Shown here: in pieces, positions 54,420 through 64,000 of the stretch
How the letters are laid out: the number at the start of each line of letters is the position of its first letter
How positions within the stretch are numbered: position 1 is the first letter of the stretch
From: Ceratothoa steindachneri
Lineage: Eukaryota; Arthropoda; Malacostraca; Isopoda; Cymothoidae
Assembly (NCBI GenBank): GCA_963969495.1
Contig: OZ018321.1
Coordinates: forward strand, 134,789,315 to 134,853,314
Reading direction: 5' to 3'
Length of the DNA stretch: 64,000 nt
The notes under the pieces: model-generated
Databases searched by the model: none
What the model was told of the DNA's origin: nothing
The model's input: the letters and a program-made list of their open reading frames with translations, nothing else
Made by a program: the position numbers and the translations under genes

Positions 54420-55750
54420 CACGCTGTGGGAAGTGGGGGTAGCAAAGGTTTTAGCCAGGGTAGGTTGTGAACTCTTTGTGCCGCCAGCTTTACAAGGGTA
54501 GTGCGCTGGGTGGATAGAACCCGTAGAAGGGTTTCGAATGGGCGAAGAAACGACTGTGCTCGTCGGCCTTGTCGGACTAGCAGAAGAGGCTTCTTTCTTA
54601 ATATTGAGGCATAGGACGTCGCTGGCAGTGCCGGGCGCACCAGGTCCAAGTTCTTAGCCTCGCGAAAGGAGAGAGGATCCTTGGTTTACATGTATAAATG
54701 TGCAATTCGTATGGCTGAAGCGGTAGCAGTAATAGCACCACCACGGTAGTGGCACGAATGCTTTCTCGCGGTAGCGATACCAATTGGCACGCACAAATTC
54801 AGGGTGTTTGTTACTGTCGAACATGACGAATAGTGTAGGGTTGGGTCTCAAGGCCTCTCTCTTTCATGTTTTCTCATCAATGTTCGACCTTGAACTCTCC
54901 TTGGTCGCGCAGCTCTAATGTGATTTCATCTATAGACTAGTCCACGAGTCCCCTCCTTAAACTACTTTCACAAACTTGATGGTAGAGTGCCATGTCACAA
55001 TCACCGAAGTGCCATCAAGTTTTCCGAGAGCACACACTTTGGCCACCTGGGAGGGATCTGATGCATTCACCAGAAGGCTACCGTCTGAGATACGGGGCAC
55101 CTTCAGCTCTCTATTAATCAGGCTAGCTAAAGTTCTTCTCTGATGGATCCTGTTGCTCTTAGCCAAAATGCTGCCATCATTGGAGTGAATAACTAGAAAT
55201 CGTTTGAAGCCAGCAGGCTCGAAAACACCAGGTCCCTTTGAATAAGGGGCCCTGAAGTAATCAAGGTTCCACTCTGCACACTTCCACTTTTCGGTCTTAG
55301 TCATGGACTCCCCACCCGGGGGAGCGCCAGGTGCGGACGTGCCAATCTTGGCTTGGACGCTGATCAAACCGTCAGCGGACCCGTCTGTCCCCTTGGCTCT
55401 CGCGGAGGGAGATAAGCCCTTAGTTGTTTTGGACTTACGATGCTTTTTCTTTTTATAAGAGGAGGGTGGTAAATGAACTCGCTTGCCCCCCTTATTCGTC
55501 ACGGGACCCATGGCCAGATGAGCCCACCTCAGCAAGATCCTTCTTTGAAATGGAGAAGGTCTTGGCAGTCACAGGGAAACCAGCCGGGAGAGGAGATCCC
55601 TCCTCCCCTTGTAAAGCCTCGGAACACCGCGCTTTCTGAGGAGAAGCTTTCATAGGGGCGGACTTGGGTTCTGTGGTTGGCACCAAGCCCGTGTTCGAAC
55701 CCATGAAAGATCCTGCCCTCTTGGGATAGGTCACCTCTGGAACCATGTCC
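54420..55750 (-). pseudogene. LINE ORF1 (gag-like)
   Basis: The N-terminal part (55752-55492) is serine/proline-rich (SMKASPQKARCSEALQGEEG-like). A frameshift leads into the open block 55535-54957: KKKKHRKSKTTKGLSPSARA, then KRFLVIHSNDGSILAKSNRI with LASLINRELKVPRISDGSLL and ASDPSQVAKVCALGKLDGTS, the RRM-like first domain typical of I-type ORF1. A further frame gives NPTLFVMFDSNKHPEFVRAN and PLPWWCYYCYRFSHTNCTFI, a degenerated zinc knuckle region. The C-terminus is low-complexity. It would bind element RNA. Confidence 0.7.
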
Positions 55751-56003
55751 ACTCATAGGGGCCTCCATGTTGCCCCCCCCCCAAGACATCACGGGTCCTG
55801 TTCGAGGTACCTTATGTCCTATTCTGGGCCGGTGAACGGGCATCCGTCGGGGAAGAGAGGGGGGCACGTGCAGTGACCCTTCTGTAAGTTCGATATGCAC
55901 ACCAGCGGGACTTTGAAGGGCCCGGGCTGATGCTCCGGCCCTGTCATCCCTCGCCCCCTTAAGGGGGTTGGCCCTATCGAGCCACTCCAACCGGGAGAGG
56001 TCA

Positions 56004-56185
56004 ATTATATGTCAATTTATATTACAAAACTTCAACCCAGTCTAAATAATATCTCATTATACTCGTATGTCCTACTAAATAGAGTCATTCATTAAAGAAT
56101 AAGTTAATTTGTTAATTTTTACATTGAATTTGCAAGAATAAAATCCACTGTCAATTAAATCTCAATTAAATCATCTCTTAGATGA
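56004..56185. other. AT-rich spacer
   Basis: Between the LINE 5' end and the satellite; no feature. Confidence 0.4.
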
Positions 56186-57290
56186 TAACGCATATAATAA
56201 GCTTTTCTAAGACAACCCCCAAACTGTCTTTCGATCGGTCTTTTTAATTCTCATCCGTTATTGTCGAAGAGAATGGAAACTTTGTTTTATCTTTTCCAAC
56301 CACGCCTTGTAAAATCGAGAATTATTTGCAATAGCGTAATCATAATGGTGCGATTAAGAAAGCAATTTTTTAGCTAATTAGCTTTTCATCGAAGCCCTCA
56401 GAAGAAGATCTTCTCACATACACGAGAAGATATTGAACTAAATAAGCCTTTCTAAGACAGCTAAAAAACTTTCTTTCGATTGACATTTTTGATTGTGATC
56501 CCAGCTTGTTGAAGAGAATGGGAAATTTGTTTTATCTACTCTACTCCCGCCTTGTAAAATCGAGAAATATTTGCAATAGTGCACTCATAATTATGCGGTT
56601 AAAAGGGCAATTTTTTGGCTAATTAGCTCTACATCGAAGCCCTGGGAAGGATCTCTTCTCAAATACACGAGATGCCAAAAAAGTGTCTTTCGATAAATTA
56701 TTTTAATTGTCATCCTTGCTATCAAAGAGAATCGAAAATTTGTTTATCTATCCTAGTCTCGAATTGTAAAATCGAGAATTATTTGCACTAGCTCAATCAT
56801 AATTATGCAGTTAAGAAATCAATTTTGGGGCAAAATAGCTCTTCATCAAACCCCTCGGTAAGGATCTCTTCTTAGATACACGAGAAGCTAACGCATAAAA
56901 TAAGCTTTTCAAAGACAGCCCAAAAAACTTTCTTTTAATTGTGATCGCTGCTTTTCGAAGGAAATGAAAAATTTGTTTTATCCACTCTAACCCCGCCTTA
57001 TAAAATCGAGAATTATTTGCAACAGCGTAATCATAATTTTGCGATTAGGAGGGCAATCTTTTGGCTAATTAACCTTACATCGAAGCACTAGGAATGAGCT
57101 CTTCTCAGATATACGGGACCTTAACGCATAAAATGAGCTTTTCAAAGAAGCCATTTTTTTTTGTCTAACTAGCTCTTTATCGAAGACGCATGAAATAACG
57201 CATGAAATAAGCCTTCCTAAGATTCCCCCAAAACTGTATTCGATCGGCCTTTTTAATTGTCATCTCTCTTTGTCGCGTTGGTCAGTAAGT
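56186..57290. repeat. Satellite with units of about 210-245 bp, about 4.5 copies
   Basis: The word AAAATCGAGAATTATTTGCA or a near variant recurs at 56311, 56556, 56768 and 57002. Other conserved words are TTTCTAAGACA and GGCTAATTAGCTCTACATCG. Units differ in length through small deletions. A partial unit lies at 57140-57290. No reading frame is conserved across the units. Confidence 0.88.
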
Positions 57291-58679
57291 GTATGATTAA
57301 ACTTACCCTGGGCTGTAGAAAATTTCACAGAAATCAAGCAAACCTTTAGTACTTTATATTACCACACAAAAGAACCCCATAAATACCTGAATAAATTATC
57401 ACCCATTAGACAATCATAGCTTAAACTAAATGATACCTGAACGCTTACCTCTTTCAAAATATAAGGCGTAAACACCAATAAAATATCTTTAGTATTCTCG
57501 AACTCTTTAACCCAATCGAATCAATGTCTAAAATACAATAGTCTGTTAACGATTTTTTTATCTCAATCAAGTGTAAACTGTCAAAATTACAAAGGTTCCG
57601 CCAGGCTAAAGGTCTCTAACAGGCAGTAAATGGATATATTAAACGAACAGTGTTCGTTTTATTACAACGGGGACATAAATTCAAAGCCTAAACTCTGAGA
57701 ACTCATTAACTTATCGATATGAACAGGATGTTCATATTTAAGATAATTAACTCTTCATTATTTTCGAAAATGTACCCGGCTTTTCCAACAAAGTAAAAAT
57801 ATTAGTCTACTCGTTAAACTTGAAAACTAAAGTAAATAAAATTCAATTTAAGACTAGTTAGTTTCTATGTACCAAAGGAGTGGGTAATAACTATTAAAAC
57901 GGCTAAAATTCTGAACTATTAAAGATTCAAGCTGAAGGCCTAACTGATCCAACGGCAGTTCGGATATAAACTCCTAGCAAATGGGCCGCAATGGTCTTCG
58001 CACAATAAGTGATGCAATCATAATGATTATAAAACAAACACTGCACTAGATAGCAGCTAAAATAAGAATAAAAGTCATCCCCAAGCAGACCTTTTGCCAT
58101 GAGGGAAGTAAGGGGAGGGTGGGGGGGAGGGAGGAAAATTAGATAACTTAATGGGAGACTCGAATAAACTTATAAAAAATTCTCTGGTGTCACAAATTTG
58201 ACTTCGACTTCATAAAAAATAGAAAAAAATTCCCACAGCAACTATTAAAAAACTTTATTTTATATTAACGCTAACTTTTAATAATATAACTGGATTTAAC
58301 TATTTAATTAAATTGTCTGACACTAAATCTTAATTTAGATAAAATTCTGAAGTTCTTTTTATTAGAGTTCGTTTTCTTCTTACTTAATGGCCTGGCTTCG
58401 CTGGTACAAGCGAGCTGGTGGTTGACAAGGTATATTAGCAGATCAGGAAGCAACCTTTATAGGGGAGACCGGTCTGTGTTTGTTAGTGCAATGGCACAAT
58501 TTTCCTCCCTTTTTTTGTCATGACAACACTTTACTTGCAGCGGCGTTAATGGGAGCTGACTCCACATTGGGTTTAAAGGCTTGGCGAATGATTACTTAGT
58601 GATAATAAAAATAATATGGCCTAATGAATTTTAATACTACCTACATTGATCTAAAAAACACTTTCACCTGAAACAATGT
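57291..58679. other. Unassigned AT-rich region
   Basis: About 1.4 kb; no supported feature. Confidence 0.4.
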
Positions 58680-58950
58680 CCGATATAATAATAACAAAAA
58701 TGATAATAATAATGATAACAATAATAAGAACAATAATAACAATAAGAATAAAATAATAACAATAACAACAATAAGAATAGAAGATTAACAATAACAATAT
58801 TAACTCTAACACTAATACAAATAACCCTAATAACAATAAAAATAAAAACAGTAACAATAATAACAAAGACAATAAAAACAAGGACAACAATAATAATAAC
58901 ACTAACACAAACAATAAAAATAACAATAACAATTATTATTATTATTATTA
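58680..58950. repeat. Imperfect (AAT/AAC)n-type trinucleotide-rich stretch
   Basis: About 270 bp of AATAATAACAATAAC-like sequence with drift, ending in an ATT run. Reverse-strand isoleucine/valine frames across it are by-products. Confidence 0.9.
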
Positions 58951-59399
58951 TAAGTGAGCTATTTATATTAAAAGTATGAATTAATTGAATTTCTAAATTA
59001 GATTTCGTAAACATTAACCGGAAAACAAAAGAGAATTATTCATTATTTATATTAATTTTTTAAGAAATTTTCCAAATTAGGATATTTTACCCATTTACCC
59101 ATTAAGGTGAGTAAAAACACAAAGAGATAAATTAGGCTTCCCTCCTCTATTACTGAGATTATTGACTGGAACCGCAGAAATCAATGAGTCAAACTAAGAA
59201 GAGGTTTACACGTTTTCTCAACGACATTGCAAGATACTGATTGCATACATAATTTGTGTAGGGGAAAGGGAAGCCAAGAAGAATATCCCCTTCATTTGTT
59301 TCGTAAATTCCTTCCCTCTCTCTGTCTTCTTAGTATAAATCCACGTGAAGTAATCTCTGAACCCCCCAAAAAAAAAAGAAGAAAGAATTTGAATAACCG
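58951..59399. other. AT-rich spacer
   Basis: No supported feature. Confidence 0.4.
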
Positions 59400-60480
59400 T
59401 CAGCTGCCTCACAGGTGCAGTTAATTAAGTTGGGCGTGCTAAAAGCTTTTACCTCACCGAGCAAGCGCTAATCTCCGGAGTCGGAAAGATGCTAGCCAAA
59501 TGTTTGCAGCCCGAATCGTAAAAGCCATTAAGACTGGGGTCAGGCAACAAACGCTAATCCCTTTGGCTGCCGGAAGCGGTCAGCCAGTCGTCTGAGTGGG
59601 TCAACGAGGAGAAACCCCCCAAAATGTCCGTCATATAAATACCCTGGGTTTTCGAATATCTGGAGATTGAGTTTAAAAACCCGTCGCCTTCGGTTCAGAT
59701 CGTGTGTCTGTTTCTCCAAGACCCTGGTATTCGCTTATCCTATCGAGGTTGGGTCTCACCAGGCGGATCCATCTCTTTTGTGAAGGCTTACTCTATACAG
59801 AGCAAGCCTCGAATCGTTTTCGTCCCCGAAGGATTGTCTGGGATTCTTCTCATCTGATCTGGACCCGCCCCACCATCAAGGATCTCCAGTTTCTCATGTG
59901 AGACTTCAGGCCGAGCCGCGTCAGAGTCTCGATTTTTAGAGGTTGCACTTCTCTGGAGCAGAGGTACCATCGATCCTTCAAGGAGGATCGTGAACTCGCC
60001 TTCTGCCCATCCCCTTCATCCTCGTCACCGTCAAGATATTCGGCCGAGAGTCACGTCCATTGTCCGCGTGCATTTTTTCGCGCCGACTCGCTAAAGAATT
60101 CCCCTTCTTCGAGGTGACCCCATTAACGTAAAACGACCCTTGCAGGTATCTCCAGTTAATCGACCCACTTTCCGACATATAAATATTCCCTCTACATAAC
60201 TGATTTATAGTATCACATTTAAAAGCTGATTAACAAGTAATTAACGTTACTCGATTGCCAATTAATCTATATTCTATCCGAATTGTCCTTCTTTACATTA
60301 CTTATATTTCCCGCAAGTATATATATATATGTTAACTAGTGACTTATTAAAATTATATTTTAGTTTTCACTCTTTAAATATACCCTTGAACTGCAACTTG
60401 GCAAACTCACTAAACGCTATCGGCCCCTGTGGCAAATTGCACTCTTATACCTTGTAACTACGGATTACTCTTATGAAGTG
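59400..60480 (+). mobile_element. LTR-like segment with TATA box and hairpin leader
   Basis: TATAAAT at 59634-59640 sits downstream of a GC-rich part, as in the Gypsy LTR. About 150 bp further come inverted repeats: GGCTTACTC/AGCAAGCC near 59784, TTCG-TCCC-CGAA near 59818, CGATCCT-x-AGGATCG near 59970, CTCT-GGAGC-AGAG near 59950. From 60180 the sequence becomes AT-rich, as in the second half of the Gypsy LTR. I infer a solo or truncated LTR of another family. Neither terminus is certain, and no target duplication was found. Confidence 0.4.
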
Positions 60481-60595
60481 AACGTACTTGTACGTAGCGA
60501 AGGACGTGTACGTACATTAGAAGATATATGTATATATATAACTGTATATATATACATATTTTCGTGGCTTTTGTCTCTTTCCTCCCAACCAATAG

Positions 60596-60831
<236 letters not shown>

Positions 60832-60835
60832 GTAT

Positions 60836-62633
60836 TGTCTAGGGAGGTGACCTATGCCTCGACAATTTGCATACGTACATTTGCTTCAATTAGTCAAGTC
60901 ACACTCTGTAGGGGAATCGTCACTCCCTTCCCCCGTTCACTCGTGGTGCAGTCACAAGGTGGTTACCGCAAAGACATCCACCCCAGGCATCGGCGGGTCA
61001 AGTGCGTAACGACAGCATCGCACCTTTCGGTGCCATGAAAGACCCTAAAGGTCAAAATGCAAGATCTCCCCCAGGAGAATAAGATTAAATTTCAGGGCAA
61101 ATAAGAAATTGGAGACGTGTTTCTCCCAAGTTCGAAGGCTAACGAGGAGCCGATGTAAGACTTAGTGGGAAAAACCGTTGGGCATAAGAACTCTCCTGGG
61201 GCCATCCTAAAGCCCCTCCCCCCCTTACCACTCCCCCAGTGGGGTGACAAGGTATAAATGAGGAACACTAAGGAAAATCGAGGTAGTATACGTCAGACTC
61301 CAGGTGACGAAGTCCTCGACTAAAACCGAGCTACCTAGACTGGATTCGTAGTATACTTGGCTCGCCAGACCAAGAAGTACCCTGCAAGAGAGGCAGGGCT
61401 ACCTACCTTAAGGGGCTAAAAAGAAGCTTATCCTCAAGCTAGTCCCTGGTTATCAAACCGAACGCTAAGTTAACTTTGTAAGTTCCACTTACTCTCGCCA
61501 GAGAGACTCCTCATATCCTGGTGCACCTTAAACACCAGGGATATTCCTCGTCCTTGAGAAATTAAGAAAATAAGAAGGAAAAGGCTCCTTCCTCGAGCCA
61601 GTTACTCGGTGGCCACACTGAACTCATAAGTTAACTTGGTTGAGGAACCAAGTTCAACTTACTCTCGTCAGAGAGACTCCTCATATCCTGGTGCATCTTA
61701 AACACCAGGGGTATTCCTCGCCCTTGAGGAATTAAGAAAAGATGAAGGAAAAGGCTCCCCCTCGAGCCCGTTACTCAAAAGCCACACCGAACTCATAAGT
61801 TAACTTGGTGAGGAACCAAGTTCAACTTGTTCTCGTCAGAGAAATCCCTCTCCGTTATACTCGTCTTTGAAGAAGACTGGAACTAAGAAGAAGCTCATGA
61901 TCTAGCTAGTTCCTGTTTACCAAACCGAACTTTAAGTAACTTATTCTCGTCAGAGAAACCCCTCCCCTTATCGATCCTTGCCCTTGAAGAAGACCCTTCC
62001 CGGGTTCAGTCCTCGTCCATGAGGAAATAAGTAACAAAGCAGAAAAGCTCCCTCTCGAGCTCGTCACTCGGTGGTCACACCGCACTCCAAGTTAACTTGG
62101 TTTAGGAACCAAGTTCGACTCACTCTCGCCAGAGAGAACACGACTACCTTGGTGCCGCATAAAGCACCGTTAATTGTTCTCGTCCGTGAAGAACCCCCCC
62201 CCCCGAAATACCGTGTGGACCCCCCGGCTGCTACCGTCGCCAAAACGACCTCGTGATCTCGACCACCTACATCTGGCCAGACGGCACGGGTCGTTAGTCA
62301 ATAACATTCCTGAGGCCTTAAACTCCAGATGAGTCCGTAAGCCTAATTCTTATATTATTGAGGTGTTTAGCGAAATTAACCAAGTTTATAGGGTCAAACT
62401 AATTGAATTAATTCTTGTTTATAATAATATTCAGAGTATTGCTGTAGTTAATGATTAAATGTTGTGTATTCATTTGATAAAGGTAAAATATATGTTTATG
62501 TTGGGAGTTAGTGTGCGTTTCTCTATATCCTTACGTGTTTCCAACGGCTCTATTCTTTAGGATATTATTATAATATCAATATATTAGCACTCTTAGCACT
62601 CTTAGAACAAAAAGAAGGAGGCATTCTACGACA
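60836..62633 (+). mobile_element. LTR-like segment with TATA box and hairpin array
   Basis: A possible start TGTCTAGG at 60836 and end ATTCTACGACA at 62633; the Gypsy LTRs of the 12-19 kb element end in the same eleven bases. A TATAAAT box is at 61253-61259. Downstream (61450-62180) are about five units of 130-180 bp, each with inverted repeats: AACTTGGTT-GAGG-AACCAAGTT, CTCT-CGTC-AGAG, CCTGGTG-x-CACCAGG and TCCTC-x-GAGGA. The 3' half is AT-rich. No matching second LTR lies in the window, and no target duplication was seen, so the 5' boundary is a guess. Confidence 0.5.
61450..62180 (+). repeat. Hairpin tandem array in the second LTR-like segment
   Basis: About five units, with units 1 and 2 most alike and units 3 and 4 shortened. 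Conserved words are TAAGTTAACTT, TCTCGTCAGAGAG, TCCTGGTGCA and CCTTGAGGAATTAAG. The hairpin words differ in sequence from those in the 12 kb Gypsy LTRs, but the design is the same. Confidence 0.75.
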
Positions 62634-62720
62634 CACTCTATGCCGAATTTCGTTCAGAGGGACAATTTAATATAATCTTATATACTACTATTGGTACCCA
62701 GCGTTGTCCGAGATAAAAAG
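62634..62720 (+). promoter_or_regulatory. Spacer and possible primer binding site
   Basis: After the LTR-like end comes a ~60-bp spacer ending TATATACTACTATTGG, then TGGTACCCAGCG at 62693. In the Gypsy element the primer site is preceded by TATATACTATTTAAATTTGG. This similarity suggests a related primer site, but the tRNA cannot be named. Confidence 0.35.
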
Positions 62721-63360
62721 TCCTGTCGCAAATAAATACAGATGCATATTTTTTCAAATTTTTAGTTTGTGGTACAAAAATATGTTAATTTACAGATTAT
62801 TATTATTATTTGTGAGTTGAAGGCAGATTCAGGAGAGTTGCGCACTCTCCCTATCATATAATATCCTTACAATGAGTAAATGTTTCACCGCGCAAACGTG
62901 AAAAACTTTTAGTTATGAGCGAGCAATGTTGTGGCCGCAGGAACAGATCGAGCATCTTAGAGAGAGAGAGAGAGAGACTACTTGAAGTATATTTATTTAT
63001 ACATATCCTAGATGGGACATTTCACGAGATATTTGACAAAGGTTTTCCTTTCTCCATCTTATTTAACTCTATATATTTACTTAATTTTTAATCATCGATT
63101 TTACAAAAGTATTTCATTAACACGGATATTCTTTTTATTATATCTCTACAGTAAATTTCGCAACCAAATATGGTGCGAAAAACATTACTACTCGGAATTA
63201 GAGCAAACAATTTGAGGATTTATTGAACAAATAAATAATTATAACATAGCTAATTTACTTTTGTTTGAAACATTTAGAATATGTTACATGATTAATTTGG
63301 ACAACTGTATTAACCCTATATAATTTCCTAAGTTGATTCGCCTCCTTTTCTGAACATATA
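62721..63360. other. Unassigned AT-rich region
   Basis: No gag or other internal retrotransposon sequence recognised after the possible primer site. A short (GA)n run is at 62960-62977. Confidence 0.4.
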
Positions 63361-63366
63361 GCAGGG

Positions 63367-64000
63367 GGAATCATAAAGTAATGACTGGCAGACTCGTGGA
63401 AGAGAAATCATGAGTGATGGGAGGGAGGGAAGCGCGGGGCATCAAGTGTTGCCTGTTGTGACGTGTTTGAACTTGTCGCCGCTTGGTTGGGCTACATTTT
63501 CTCGTTGCGTTATGTGATTGCGCATTATTGATTTCGCCCTCTAACCGCAAACATGTAATCCTCGAAAAAGGGTTGCAGGTTCTAAATTTTTACTAGGTGG
63601 AAACTCAAGAGAAAAAGCAACGGAGATCAGAGGAGAATTATTGCAAGTTTTTTCCCCGAGTCTACTCCATAACTGGAAACTGTTTCCCGCTGGAGTCGAG
63701 CTTTTGCAACCGGAAGATGATCATCATCGGCCTAGACGCCCCCGGACATACATGACCGAAGCAACAATGGTCCGTGACCGGGCCATCATTGACGAAGATC
63801 AAACTTTTACTCTTCGATTCTTATATTTGGAGGTTGGTTTCAGTTATGGGAGTGTGCTCGATGGATACTCCATTTGCTAACAATAGAACAGAAGAGCGAA
63901 TGGGTGCGGATGTGTCGTCTCTGGCTGACTGAATTCAAACCAAATGGTCCTCCCAAACGGTTCTCAGATGTTACTAACGGATATTAGTGTTGGATTTATT
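63367..64000 (+). pseudogene. Mariner transposase, N-terminal half, runs off the window
   Basis: GGGGGAATCATAAAGTAATG at about 63365 looks like a mariner terminal repeat. Downstream, broken over frames, come VLEKGLQVLNFY, REKATEIRGELLQVF-like helix residues, GRPRTYMTEATMVRD-like (63755) and EVGFSYGSVLDGYSIC, which match the mariner pattern G-R-P-R-T ... E ... R ... G-I-S-Y-G-S-V. The open frame is 63641-63880. After it, EQKSEWVRMCRLWL and RFSDVTNG may be the region before the first catalytic Asp. The rest lies outside the window. The lineage differs from the 4.2 and 24.9 kb pair. Confidence 0.6.

Larger units (their letters stand above)
51436..56003 (-). mobile_element. I-type LINE with RNase H, decayed, endonuclease missing
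   Basis: The minus strand runs from about 56003, where base composition changes abruptly, to 51436. It has ORF1 (RRM-like and CCHC-like), RT, RNase H and a C-terminal cysteine box. The order and the presence of RNase H place it near the I clade. No endonuclease can be seen between ORF1 and RT, so a deletion is inferred. Every domain has stops and frameshifts. Confidence 0.75.

Noticed and set aside
52860..55655. Forward reading frames over the I-type LINE
   Set aside because: They lie antisense to RT and ORF1 blocks that match known LINE motifs.
56186..57290. CRISPR-like repeat-spacer structure
   Set aside because: Units are ~230 bp, the repeated words are embedded in homologous flanks, and the sequence is eukaryotic; it is a satellite.

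Overview
The window looks like repeat-dominated intergenic or heterochromatic DNA from an animal, most likely an arthropod (crustacean or chelicerate plausible; I cannot name the species). It holds long (TA)n tracts, Tc1/mariner transposases, CR1-type and I-type LINEs, a Gypsy LTR retrotransposon with a leucine-tRNA-like primer site, and several decayed copies of an unnamed intronless protein family that I remember from arthropod and Hydra gene sets. I see no convincing host protein-coding gene, tRNA, rRNA or CRISPR array. Nearly every coding stretch is a transposable-element relic with stops and frameshifts.

Layout. 0-12 kb: a hairpin-rich LTR-like leader, copy 1 of the unnamed family (1123-2815), a LINE endonuclease fragment, an internally deleted mariner (4186-5116), a second Tc1/mariner fragment, a 31-bp tandem array, (TA)n tracts, a Gypsy protease fragment abutting a mariner-type transposase, and a pair of inverted Penelope-like fragments. 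12.2-19.1 kb: a Gypsy element with both LTRs, a 5-bp target duplication, primer site, polypurine tract and broken gag/pol; each LTR carries a tandem array of triple-hairpin units. 20-28 kb: two fossil transposases, a ~500 bp MITE, a second mariner deletion derivative, copy 3 of the unnamed family, a composite minisatellite repeat and a foldback element. 29-31.5 kb: an internally deleted LINE (minus strand). 33-36 kb: a mirror-image copy of the 27 kb composite repeat and a 41-bp minisatellite that is open in all forward frames.

36.2-41 kb: the best-preserved element, a CR1-type LINE (minus) with a zinc-finger/coiled-coil/SGNH-esterase ORF1 and an endonuclease-reverse transcriptase ORF2. 42.3-44 kb: a 5'-truncated second CR1-type LINE. 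44.5-46.5 kb: about 2 kb of purine- then pyrimidine-rich DNA. 48.4-50.6 kb: copy 2 of the unnamed family. 50.9-56 kb: an I-type LINE with RNase H (minus) whose 3' end is duplicated in tandem. 56.2-57.3 kb: a ~230-bp satellite. 59.4-62.7 kb: two more LTR-like leaders with TATA boxes and hairpin arrays, split by a 230-bp (TA)n tract. 63.4 kb to the end: the 5' half of another mariner.

Functionally this is a graveyard of retrotransposons and DNA transposons rather than a set of co-operating genes. The most unusual signals are the hairpin arrays downstream of LTR TATA boxes, the unnamed intronless family in three places, and the mirror-arranged minisatellite element at 27 and 34 kb. All similarity statements rest on reading translations against remembered family motifs; no database search was run.
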